Notes under the pieces: model-generated
Seen by the model: only the letters and a program-made list of their open reading frames with translations
Database searches by the model: none
What the model was told of the DNA's origin: nothing
Shown here: one piece after another, positions 17,525 through 24,543 of the stretch
How the letters are laid out: each line of letters opens with the position of its first letter
How positions within the stretch are numbered: the stretch's first letter is position 1
Translations under genes and position numbers: made by a program
Origin: Rhodospirillaceae bacterium
Lineage (GTDB): Bacteria; Pseudomonadota; Alphaproteobacteria; SMXQ01
Assembly: GCA_947474495.1 (NCBI GenBank)
Contig: CANJIM010000023.1
Span: 1 to 40,142 of the forward strand
Direction: 5' to 3'
DNA: 40,142 nt

Positions 17525-18277
17525 ATGGCGACCGCACTCGATCTATCGAAGAGCAATTCCGGCGAGCTGCTGCGCACGCAGCTGGCCACCGCGACCCGCA
17601 TCATGAATATGGAAAACGTGCTGGAATACAGTGGCCATATCTCGGTCCGCGTGCCTGGCAAAGACGCCCTCTATATCCAGCAGCGCACCGAAAGCCGCGC
17701 CGAGGTGTCCCCCGAAAGCGTGCTGATGGTCGACTTCGACTGCAACGTGATCGAAGGCAAGGGCAAGCCGCCGAGCGAGACGGTGATCCATTGCGAGATC
17801 CTCAAGGCGCGCCCCGAGGTCAACGCCGTGATCCATAATCATATGGAGCTGGCGATCGCCTTCACCATGATGAAGGGCGTGACCATGCTGCCGATGCGCA
17901 GCCGCGCCGCGCGCTGGGCGAGCGGCATTCCGCTGCACAACGATCCCAGCCACATCAAGCGGCTTGAGCAAGGCCAGGCGCTGGCCAAGACGCTCGGCAG
18001 CCACAACGCGGCGCTGATGCGCACGCATGGCATGGTGCTGGTGGCAGAAAGCCTGCCGGCGCTGACCGCCGACACGATCCACTTCGAGGAAAACGCCCGC
18101 GCCATGATGGAAGTGCTGCAGGCCGGCAAAGAGCCGATTCCGCTCAGCGAAGAGGACATGGTGCAGATCAATCGCAACGAAGATCGCGAGCATCACGTCC
18201 GCAAGCTGTGGAACTACTACGTCAACAAGGCCAAGAAGGGCGGCAACATGCCGACCGCTTGGGACAGCGAATACTAA
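17525..18277 (+). CDS. Class II aldolase/adducin family protein B
   Basis: 250 residues, a paralog of the preceding gene. It carries the same metal ligands His104, His106 (IHNHME) and His158 (RTHGM), and Glu85. Both share SGIPxHxDPSHIK and a KLWxYYVxKA tail. The ATG is one base after the upstream stop. An AGGAGG lies 12 bases before it, which suggests coupled translation. The longer frame from 17402 only antedates the real start inside gene A. Two adjacent, fully conserved active sites could form a hetero-oligomer or handle two related substrates. The exact reaction is unknown. Confidence 0.88.
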   Translation: MATALDLSKSNSGELLRTQLATATRIMNMENVLEYSGHISVRVPGKDALYIQQRTESRAEVSPESVLMVDFDCNVIEGKGKPPSETVIHCEILKARPEVNAVIHNHMELAIAFTMMKGVTMLPMRSRAARWASGIPLHNDPSHIKRLEQGQALAKTLGSHNAALMRTHGMVLVAESLPALTADTIHFEENARAMMEVLQAGKEPIPLSEEDMVQINRNEDREHHVRKLWNYYVNKAKKGGNMPTAWDSEY

Positions 18278-18332
18278 GACACGCTTGAGGCCGGGCACCG
18301 ACCGCAGAGTCGGGCTCGGCCGCGTTGCCAAG

Positions 18333-18356
18333 GAACGACGCGGGCCGGCGTCGTTC
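18333..18356 (+). promoter_or_regulatory. Perfect hairpin in the leader before Bug gene 4
   Basis: 9-bp perfect stem GAACGACGC/GCGTCGTTC with a GGGCCG loop, in the 209-base gap between the aldolase pair and the next Bug gene. No U tract follows (CTCATAAAA), so it is a weak terminator at best. It may be a message-stabilising hairpin or an attenuator. A second long-range pairing, CTGGGAG (18374-18380) with CTCCCAG (18425-18431), lies just downstream. Confidence 0.5.
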
Positions 18357-18486
18357 TCATAAAACAAAGGCCGGTCTGGGAGCGTGCCTATCGCCAACCG
18401 CGGTCATGACTGTTGCCCGCAGGCTCTCCCAGGCGTCGAGGATTTGCCCAACGACGGCCCTTAGCGACAGCCACTGGGAGAAACAT

Positions 18487-19521
18487 ATGCCTTCATTTCG
18501 CCTCGCCGTCCTTGCCGCGCCGCTTGCCATCGCGCTGGCGTCCGCCGCTTCGGCGCAATCGCCGGACCAGTTCTTCAAAGGCCGCTCGATCGACATGGTC
18601 ATCGGTGCCGACGCTGGCGGCGGCTATGACGTTTACGCCCGCGTGTTGACGCGCCATCTCGGCAACCATATTCCCGGCAATCCCAGCGTGGTGCCGAAGA
18701 ACATGCCGGGCGCCGGCAGCAATAAGGCGGCGCAGTTCATTTATGCGGTGGCGCCCAAAGACGGCACGGCGATCGGCGCGATCTTCGGCGGCGGCATCAC
18801 GCAACCGCTGCTCGGCGATGCCAAATCCGTTCAGCACGATCCGACGAAATTCATCTATCTCGGCAGCGCCAACCGCGAAATCTCGCTCTGCGTGGCACGC
18901 GCCGACGCGGTGAAATCGTTCGAGGAGGTCTTGCAGAAGCCGATCATTCTCGGCGCTTCGGCCGCCGGCGGCACCAGCCGCGATTTCCCGGCAGCGCTGT
19001 CCAACGTGCTCGGCGCCAAGTTCAGTATCGTCAGCGGCTATCCCGGCACCAAGGAGATCGGCCTCGCCGTCGAGCGCAACGAAGTGCAGGGCTTCTGCGG
19101 CTATTTCCTCTCCAGCTTGATGACGCAGAATCCCGGCTGGATGACCGATCCGAACATGCGGATTCTCGTGCAGGAGGTCAGCAAGGGCGATCCGGAGTTG
19201 ACCAAGCGCGGCGTGCCGGTGGCGGTCGATTTCGCCAAGACGCCGGAAGATCGCCAAGTGCTCGAACTGATCTTCGATCAGCTGGTGTTCGGCCGGCCCT
19301 ACGTGTTGCCGCCGGGCGTGCCGAGCGACCGTGTCGCGGCGTTGCGCAAGGCTTTCCTCGATGCGTTGAAGGATCCGGCCCTGCTGGAGGACGCCAAGAA
19401 GTCCCGCATCGACATCGATGCGGTGTCCGGCGAAGAGGTCCAGACGTTGGTGGCCAAAATGTTCGCCACGCCGGAGGCCATCGTGCAGCGCGCCCGCGAG
19501 GCGCAGATTCCGAAGAAATAG
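18487..19521 (+). CDS. Bug/TctC-family periplasmic solute-binding protein 4
   Basis: 344 residues with a clear signal peptide (AVLAAPLAIALASAASAQS). The receptor core follows: GADAGGGYDVYARVL, KNMPGAGSNKAAQFIY and VAPKDG. It differs from the 0.7-3.9 kb set in the segment GITQPLLGDAKSVQHDPTKF and forms a subgroup with the next gene. The ATG at 18487 has GGGAG 6 bases upstream; the longer frame to 18325 has no signal peptide at its start. Periplasmic carboxylate receptor with no membrane transporter nearby. Co-directional with the aldolase pair and perhaps delivering its substrate. Confidence 0.9.
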   Translation: MPSFRLAVLAAPLAIALASAASAQSPDQFFKGRSIDMVIGADAGGGYDVYARVLTRHLGNHIPGNPSVVPKNMPGAGSNKAAQFIYAVAPKDGTAIGAIFGGGITQPLLGDAKSVQHDPTKFIYLGSANREISLCVARADAVKSFEEVLQKPIILGASAAGGTSRDFPAALSNVLGAKFSIVSGYPGTKEIGLAVERNEVQGFCGYFLSSLMTQNPGWMTDPNMRILVQEVSKGDPELTKRGVPVAVDFAKTPEDRQVLELIFDQLVFGRPYVLPPGVPSDRVAALRKAFLDALKDPALLEDAKKSRIDIDAVSGEEVQTLVAKMFATPEAIVQRAREAQIPKK

Positions 19522-19565
19522 TTTTGCGAGCTGGGGAGTACCCGGCCGTCAACAGGGAGAGACCC

Positions 19566-20609
19566 ATGCAGACGAAGCGTAATTTCGGCATCGTGCTTGG
19601 CGCCGCGCTGCTTGCCGCCGCCGGTTCGGCGCAGGCGCAGGACGCGGCCCAATTCTACGCCGGCCGCACCCTGGACATGATGATCGGCGCCGATCCCGGC
19701 GGCGGCTTCGATATCTATGCCCGCTTGTTTTCCAAACATATGACCAATCATATCGCGGGCAAGCCGACGATCGTGGCGAAGAACTTGCCGGGCGCCGGTA
19801 GCAACAAGACGGCGCAGTTCATCTATGCTCAGGCGCCGAAAGACGGCAGCGTGATGGGGGCGGTCTTCTCGGGCGCCATCATCCAGCCGCTGCTCGGCGA
19901 TCCGAAGACGGTGCAGCATGATTCGACCAAGCTGATCTATCTCGGCAGCGCCAATAACGAGGTCGGCGTCACGGTGGTGCGGGCTGACGCGCCGGTGCAG
20001 AGCTTCAAGGAGCTGTTTTCCAAGGAGCTGATCTCGGCGGCGAGCGCCGCCGGTGGCTCGAGCCGCGATTTTCCCGCGGTGCTCAACAACGTGCTCGGCA
20101 CCAAGATCAGCCTGGTCACCGGATATCCCGGTACCAAGGAGATGAGTCTCGCCATCGAGCGCAATGAGGTGCAAGGCACCGGCGGCTATCTGTGGTCGAG
20201 CTTGAAGACGCAAAACCCCGATTGGCTGAACCCGGCGAAGATGAAGATCATCGTCCAGGAGGCCATCAAGGGGAATGCCGAGCTGACCAAGATGGGCGTG
20301 CCGCTGGCCATCGATGCCGCCAAGACCGATGAGGACCGCCAAGTGATGGAGCTGTTCTACGGCCAGCTCGTGTTCGGCCGGCCTTACATTCTGCCGCCGG
20401 GCACGCCGAGCGACCGGGTGAAGCTGCTGCGGACCGCCTTCATGGAGACGGCCAAAGACAAGGCCTTCTTGGAAGACGCCGCCCGGGCGCGGCTCGAGGT
20501 TGACCCGGTCTCCGGCGAAGAGGTCCAGGCCCTGGTGACCAAGATGTTCAGCGCGCCGGACAACATCGTCGCGCGCGCCAAGGAGGCGATGATCTACAAG
20601 AAACCCTAG
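19566..20609 (+). CDS. Bug/TctC-family periplasmic solute-binding protein 5
   Basis: 347 residues, a close paralog of the preceding gene, with a signal peptide (VLGAALLAAAGSAQAQD) and the core GADPGGGFDIYARLF, KNLPGAGSNKTAQFIY and QAPKDG. It also shares the QPLLGDPKTVQHDSTKL segment. ATG 19566 is preceded by GGGAGAG. The 44-base gap after gene 4 and shared direction suggest one message. Probably a tandem duplicate tuned to a related ligand. Ligand unknown. Confidence 0.9.
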   Translation: MQTKRNFGIVLGAALLAAAGSAQAQDAAQFYAGRTLDMMIGADPGGGFDIYARLFSKHMTNHIAGKPTIVAKNLPGAGSNKTAQFIYAQAPKDGSVMGAVFSGAIIQPLLGDPKTVQHDSTKLIYLGSANNEVGVTVVRADAPVQSFKELFSKELISAASAAGGSSRDFPAVLNNVLGTKISLVTGYPGTKEMSLAIERNEVQGTGGYLWSSLKTQNPDWLNPAKMKIIVQEAIKGNAELTKMGVPLAIDAAKTDEDRQVMELFYGQLVFGRPYILPPGTPSDRVKLLRTAFMETAKDKAFLEDAARARLEVDPVSGEEVQALVTKMFSAPDNIVARAKEAMIYKKP

Positions 20610-20638
20610 GCGGGTCTGAGCGGCGCGAAAAGCAGACC

Positions 20639-20668
20639 TTGTGAAAAGCCCACCCGCCCCCATATGCT
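20639..20668 (+). promoter_or_regulatory. Candidate sigma-70 promoter of the small transcript
   Basis: TTGTGA (20639-20644), an 18-base spacer and TATGCT (20663-20668). Transcription would start near 20675, about 13 bases before the extended Shine-Dalgarno. The match to consensus is moderate. Confidence 0.45.
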
Positions 20669-20687
20669 GAGGCGTGTTCAATCAGCG

Positions 20688-20700
20688 AAAGGAGGTGATC
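20688..20700 (+). promoter_or_regulatory. Extended 13-base Shine-Dalgarno
   Basis: AAAGGAGGTGATC is complementary over all 13 bases to the usual 16S rRNA 3' tail (GATCACCTCCTTT). Ordinary genes in this window use 4 to 6 bases. It stands 2 bases before the GTG of the small ORF, or 7 bases counted from the GGAGG core. Confidence 0.85.
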
Positions 20701-20702
20701 TC

Positions 20703-20774
20703 GTGTCTCATTGTGAATGGCTGAAGTCTGCCGAGGCTCGGATTGTCGCCGGTGCGGTGTTTGCTGTCGCCTAA
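20703..20774 (+). CDS. 23-residue small protein with exceptional ribosome-binding site
   Basis: A GTG-started ORF of 23 codons. It begins MSHCEWLKSAEARI and ends in a short hydrophobic AGAVFAVA, which suggests an amphipathic or membrane-touching peptide. It is preceded by the 13-base Shine-Dalgarno at 20688-20700. After the stop come inverted repeats (GCCTAA at 20769-20774 with TTAGGC at 20793-20798; alternatively GGCCT 20783-20787 with AGGCC 20795-20799), then a strong terminator. With its own promoter candidate it forms a transcript of about 180 bases. It could be a translated small protein or an RNA whose anti-16S sequence matters. I do not recognise a named family. Confidence 0.6.
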   Translation: MSHCEWLKSAEARIVAGAVFAVA

Positions 20775-20817
20775 CGACGCGAGGCCTCAGGCTTAGGCCA
20801 AGGCCAGACAACAATGG

Positions 20818-20853
20818 AAAGGCCGTCTCTCACGAGACGGCCTTTCTTTTTTT
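20818..20853. terminator. Strong rho-independent terminator
   Basis: Perfect 12-bp stem AAAGGCCGTCTC/GAGACGGCCTTT with a TCAC loop, followed on the plus strand by C and T7. It ends the small transcript and also blocks read-through into the convergent flavin reductase gene. The A-rich left side gives some function for minus-strand transcripts too. Confidence 0.9.
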
Positions 20854-20867
20854 AGAGTCCGTTGCGA

Positions 20868-21350
20868 CTAGCTTTGATGAAGCAGGCCGTATTTGCCGCG
20901 ATAATAGAGCAGCGGCGCGCTTTCGATGACGCGCGTCGACTGCGCCTCGCCGATGATGATCTCATGGTCGCCAGCGGTGAAATGCTGCGACACTTTCAAT
21001 TCCGCCACGGCGAGCGCGCCGCGGATCAACGGCACATCGAGCGCGCCCATGTCGTATTCCACCTTGGAAAAGCGGTCCTCGCCCTTGGTGGCGAAGATGG
21101 TGGAGACCTTGTCCTGATCCCAGGCGAGGATATTGATGGCGAAGCAGCCGAATTCGAGCAGCGGTTTCAGCGTCGCCGCCTTCTGGTCGACGCAGATCAG
21201 GAACAGCGGTGGGGTGAGCGACACGCAACTCACTGCGTTCATCGTCAGGCCGCACAGGGTGCCGTTAGGATCGCGCGTGGTGATCACCGTCACGCCCGTG
21301 GCGAAATGCCCGGCGAACAGGCGAAGGTCAGGGGCTTCCAGCATCGACAT
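20868..21350 (-). CDS. Flavin reductase of a two-component monooxygenase
   Basis: 160 residues. FATGVTVITTRDPNG, GLTMNAVSCVSLTPPLFLICVD and FAINIL are the flavin-binding signatures of the HpaC/RutF-like flavin reductase family, and a C-terminal Hx(9)GEAQS element is present. It would reduce FMN or FAD with NAD(P)H and pass it to the LLM oxygenase two genes upstream. The ATG at 21350 shares a base with the hydrolase stop (TGATG), a coupled arrangement. ATG 21344 is an alternative. Last gene of the four-gene operon. Cytosolic. Confidence 0.9.
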   Translation of the reverse strand: MSMLEAPDLRLFAGHFATGVTVITTRDPNGTLCGLTMNAVSCVSLTPPLFLICVDQKAATLKPLLEFGCFAINILAWDQDKVSTIFATKGEDRFSKVEYDMGALDVPLIRGALAVAELKVSQHFTAGDHEIIIGEAQSTRVIESAPLLYYRGKYGLLHQS

Positions 21351-22174
21351 CAGCCCTTCAAGAACGCGATCACGCGCCGGTTGAACTCGTCGGCGCATTC
21401 GATATTGCCCATATGGCCGGCCTTTTCGAAGACATGCAACTCGGCGCCGGGAATGCCCGCCGCCAGCTTGTCGGCATAGCCGGGCGCACGCAAGGGGTCG
21501 AGCTTGCCGGCCATGATGAGGGTCGGAACCTTGATGGCGCCATAGGAGATGCTGTCGCGTTCGCGCGGGCCGCTGGCGCTGCGGAACGGCGCTTTGAAGC
21601 GCGCCGCCTGGGTCGCTTCCCAGCCGCCGGGCAGGTTGGCGATCTCGTGCCGGCGCGCGATATAGGCCTCGTCGGCGGCCCATTTGGGGTCGACGAACAT
21701 GACCTCGACAATGCGCCGCATATGCTCGCGTGTGCCGTCGTAGCTGTTCAGGATTTGCCGCGCTTCGTTGTTGGGCGCATCGCCACCGCCCGAGCAGCAG
21801 ACAAGCTTGGCGATCGGCCAATCGGGGTTCGGGCGCGCCGCCACGGTCAGCGTCAGGCCGCCGGACATGGAACTGCCGATCACATGGCAGCGCTTGACGC
21901 CCATGACCTCGAGGAAGCGGCGGATATGGGCGATGCGGCGGTCGAACTGGCCGTTAAAATCGAAGATCTTGTCGGTCAGACCGAAGCCGAGATGGTCCGG
22001 GGCGAGCACATGGTAATGCTCGCCCAACGCGGCCATGTTGAATTCCCAGGAGAATTCGGCGCAGCCGCCGAACTCGGCGGAATGCAGCAGCAGCACCGTC
22101 TCGGCTTTGCCCTGTCCAGCCTGGAAATAATGCGTCCGTACGCCGTCGACGACGACGTATTCACCAACCTTCAT
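21350..22174 (-). CDS. Alpha/beta hydrolase (MhpC-like fold)
   Basis: 274 residues. The catalytic triad can be read as Ser102 (GSSMSGG), Asp226 (GKLDPLR) and His254 (KAGHMGN). The oxyanion-hole strand ends HSAEFGG. The length and order of elements fit MhpC-type C-C hydrolases and RutD-like hydrolases. It lies 4 bases after the LLM oxygenase gene and overlaps the flavin reductase start, so it probably acts on the oxygenase product. ATG 22174 is preceded by an AGCGG-type weak site within the previous gene's end. Substrate unknown. Confidence 0.88.
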   Translation of the reverse strand: MKVGEYVVVDGVRTHYFQAGQGKAETVLLLHSAEFGGCAEFSWEFNMAALGEHYHVLAPDHLGFGLTDKIFDFNGQFDRRIAHIRRFLEVMGVKRCHVIGSSMSGGLTLTVAARPNPDWPIAKLVCCSGGGDAPNNEARQILNSYDGTREHMRRIVEVMFVDPKWAADEAYIARRHEIANLPGGWEATQAARFKAPFRSASGPRERDSISYGAIKVPTLIMAGKLDPLRAPGYADKLAAGIPGAELHVFEKAGHMGNIECADEFNRRVIAFLKG

Positions 22175-22178
22175 CGGT

Positions 22179-23345
22179 TCAAGCGGCCTTGGCGTGGCGG
22201 ATCGGCTTGGTGCGCGGCAGGTCCTTGAGTTGCGGCGCCACTTCCTTTGCGAACAGCGTCATGCTGCTCACCGTGCGCTCGTGGCTGAGGAAGCCGGCCT
22301 GCTGCATCATCAAGAGATGGTCGAAGCCGCCGACCTTTTCGTAGAAGCGCTTGATCTGCTGGGCGACCGAGTCGGGCTTGCCATAGATCAGCACGCCTTG
22401 CTCGCGCAGGTATTCCAAGCCTTGCGTGCGGACCGCGTCGGTACGGCCGGAATAGGTGCCTTGCAGCGCTTTGACGTTGAAGGCCACCGGCACGTAGCCC
22501 GGCGGGTTGCGGAACTGCGGCTCGGTCTTGGCGCTGAGGTACCAGGTCAATTCCTTGGCGCCCTTCTCGGCTTCTTCGTCCGTCTCCGCCGTATAGACGA
22601 GGGGCATGTAGGCGAGGCCGCCGCCGCCCGGCAGGCCATGCTCGACGAAGCTGGCGCGATAGGTGTCGAACATGTCCTTCACCTTGTCGTAGGGCTGCAG
22701 GAACATGGCGAAGATGTAGCCGCGCTCGCCGACTTTGCTGATGGCGCCCTTGTCGCTCGATCCGGTGATCCAGATCTGCGGGTGCGGCGTCTGGTAGGGG
22801 CGCGGCCACAGGTTGACCTGGCGCTTGTGCCAGAACTTGCCTTCGAAGTTGAACGGGCCGTCGTGCGTCGTCCAGGCCTTGACGATCAGATCGAGGCCTT
22901 CCCACAGACGTTCGACCGTCTGCGTCGGATTGGAGTTCGCCGCAAAGGTTTCATAGGGCACGCCGCGCACGAAGCCGGTGTCGAGGCGGCCGCGCGAGAT
23001 GCAGTCGATCATCGCCATTTCTTCGGCGATGCGCAGCGGGTTGGCGCGGTTGGCGACCGGGTTGCCGAGGATGCAGATGCGGGCCTTGCTGGTCTGGCGC
23101 GCCAGAATTGCGGCCGACAGCGGCGCGCAGACATCCATGCAGGTGGCGGTCTGATGATGTTCGTTGAGCATGATGTTGAGGCCGAGGTCGTCGGCCAGCA
23201 GATGCTCGTCAAGGTAGCGGTTGTAAAGGTCGGCGCCGATCTTGGGATCGAAATGCTTGCTCGGAAGGTTGACGCGCATCGAGCTGATGGTGTCGAGGTC
23301 CGGCAGATGCGGATAGGGCATCTCGGTGAAGTGCCAGAAATACAT
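22179..23345 (-). CDS. LLM-class flavin-dependent monooxygenase
   Basis: 388 residues of the bacterial luciferase-like monooxygenase superfamily. LNEHHQ near residue 62, DCISRGRLDTGFVRG with YETFAAN, and PHPQIWITGSS are typical of the TIM-barrel group that uses reduced FMN supplied by a separate reductase. Such enzymes cleave or hydroxylate rings, amides and sulfonates. AAGGAG stands 7 bases before ATG 23345, a strong ribosome-binding site. Its reductase is the last gene of the same operon, and two hydrolases flank it. The arrangement oxygenase, hydrolase, reductase recalls pyrimidine (Rut) and pyridine ring-opening systems. The substrate is unknown. Confidence 0.9.
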   Translation of the reverse strand: MYFWHFTEMPYPHLPDLDTISSMRVNLPSKHFDPKIGADLYNRYLDEHLLADDLGLNIMLNEHHQTATCMDVCAPLSAAILARQTSKARICILGNPVANRANPLRIAEEMAMIDCISRGRLDTGFVRGVPYETFAANSNPTQTVERLWEGLDLIVKAWTTHDGPFNFEGKFWHKRQVNLWPRPYQTPHPQIWITGSSDKGAISKVGERGYIFAMFLQPYDKVKDMFDTYRASFVEHGLPGGGGLAYMPLVYTAETDEEAEKGAKELTWYLSAKTEPQFRNPPGYVPVAFNVKALQGTYSGRTDAVRTQGLEYLREQGVLIYGKPDSVAQQIKRFYEKVGGFDHLLMMQQAGFLSHERTVSSMTLFAKEVAPQLKDLPRTKPIRHAKAA

Positions 23346-23405
23346 TGTGCGCTCCTTGTATGAACTATTTTCGCGCGGCGCTGTGGAATGGCGCCTGCTT
23401 ATGCG

Positions 23406-24236
23406 TCAGACGAATCCCTTCACGGCTTTCAGGAAGGCTTCGGGCTGTTCGAGTTGCGGAAAATGGCCGGCCTTGGCGACGGTGACGAATTTCGCGCCCT
23501 TGATCAGCTTGGCGTAAGCTTTGCCGTAGCTCGGCTTGACGACGCCGTCTTCCTTGCCCCAGACGAACATCGTCGGCACTTGGACGCGGTTGAGGCGGTG
23601 CTTCAGCTTGGGATTGTGCATGTAGGGCTCCCAGCAGAAGCGTGCGGTGGTCTCGCTATTGCGCGCGACGATGGAGAGCTTGTCCTCGGACATCGACGGG
23701 AAGTCGCGCTTGCCCTTGGCGGGGTCGGCCCACTTGAGCTTGGCGAGAGTCGCGGGATGGGTGCACCAGATGTCTTCGATGTCGCGGTCGAACGGTCCGC
23801 CGATCTTGACGCCGTAGGGGTCGACCAGCAGCAGCTTGGCCAAGCGCGAGTCGTCCTTGGTCGCCATTTCGAGGGCGATCCAGCCGCCAAGCGAGCAGCC
23901 GACGACGGTGACTTTCTTGAGGTCGAGCTTCTCGAGCAGGTCGAGATAAATGTAGGCGATGTCATCCATGTTGGTGACCCAATCGGCGCGATTGGACCGG
24001 CCGAAGCCCGGCGGCGATGGGATGATCACTTCATATTTACGCGCCAGCTCGTCGACGAACGGCGCTTCGAGCTCAAGCGCTTCCTCGCCGTAGAGCAACA
24101 GCAGCGGCTTGCCGCTACCGCGGCGCTCGACTTCGATCTTATTGTCGCCGAGCGTGATGAACTTGGTGGAGGATTTGACTGCCGCCGGCTTCTTGGCCGC
24201 CGCTTTTTTGCCCGTCGCTTTTTTTATCGTCGCCAT
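23406..24236 (-). CDS. Alpha/beta hydrolase with short lysine-rich N-terminal tail
   Basis: 276 residues. Residues 2-25 are a basic KKATGKKAAAKKPAAVKSS-type tail. The hydrolase domain has Ser115 in VVGCSLGGW, Asp230 in GKEDGV and His258 in KAGHFPQ. The usual HGxG oxyanion segment reads YGEEA, which is unusual. ATG 24236 is the only start that gives a sensible N-terminus; the open frame to 24458 runs through non-coding leader. First gene of the minus-strand operon, 60 bases before the LLM oxygenase. The tail resembles a shortened form of that on the 4088-5890 hydrolase. Substrate unknown. Confidence 0.87.
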   Translation of the reverse strand: MATIKKATGKKAAAKKPAAVKSSTKFITLGDNKIEVERRGSGKPLLLLYGEEALELEAPFVDELARKYEVIIPSPPGFGRSNRADWVTNMDDIAYIYLDLLEKLDLKKVTVVGCSLGGWIALEMATKDDSRLAKLLLVDPYGVKIGGPFDRDIEDIWCTHPATLAKLKWADPAKGKRDFPSMSEDKLSIVARNSETTARFCWEPYMHNPKLKHRLNRVQVPTMFVWGKEDGVVKPSYGKAYAKLIKGAKFVTVAKAGHFPQLEQPEAFLKAVKGFV

Positions 24237-24543
24237 TCCCAGACTGACCTTTCGCGTGTGAACCGCTTCCCCAGGCCATGGCTCGCGTGCTGATGACGCC
24301 GATTGTCCCTGCCGGCTCAGGCGTTGCGCCGAACCGAGTGAACGATCCCAAGTGCGGGAATGCTCAGGTGGGAATGAGTCCAATAACCTTAGTTTTTTTA
24401 AGGGGTCTGCGCGGCAAAGGCAAGCTGCTGAACGCGCGTCATTTTGACGGCGGCGCATTTCGCAGACCGGTAGTGCTGTTTTACTTTTTTGCGAGCCGCG
24501 CGAGGGAGAGTCCCCTCGTGCGACTCGGCTATTCGCCCGTCAT
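24237..24543 (-). other. Non-coding leader region between ribB and the monooxygenase operon
   Basis: 307 bases without a credible gene. It should hold the promoter of the minus-strand operon, but I see no good sigma-70 match. Notable elements are a 14-bp imperfect hairpin (24493-24506 with 24513-24526, one mismatch and one wobble) just past the ribB stop, lacking a T tract on the proper side; CCTTA/TAAGG around a T7 run near 24387-24403; and two direct copies of GGGAATG 14 bases apart near 24356-24376. Confidence 0.4.

Noticed and set aside
20717-20929. Cys/Arg-rich 70-codon plus-strand frame overlapping the small ORF
   Set aside because: It runs through the strong terminator and into the antisense of the flavin reductase and has no ribosome-binding site. 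The GTG ORF at 20703 is far better placed.
24493-24526. Terminator of ribB
   Set aside because: The hairpin is strong, but on the minus strand it is followed by A residues rather than T, so it is not a standard rho-independent terminator.
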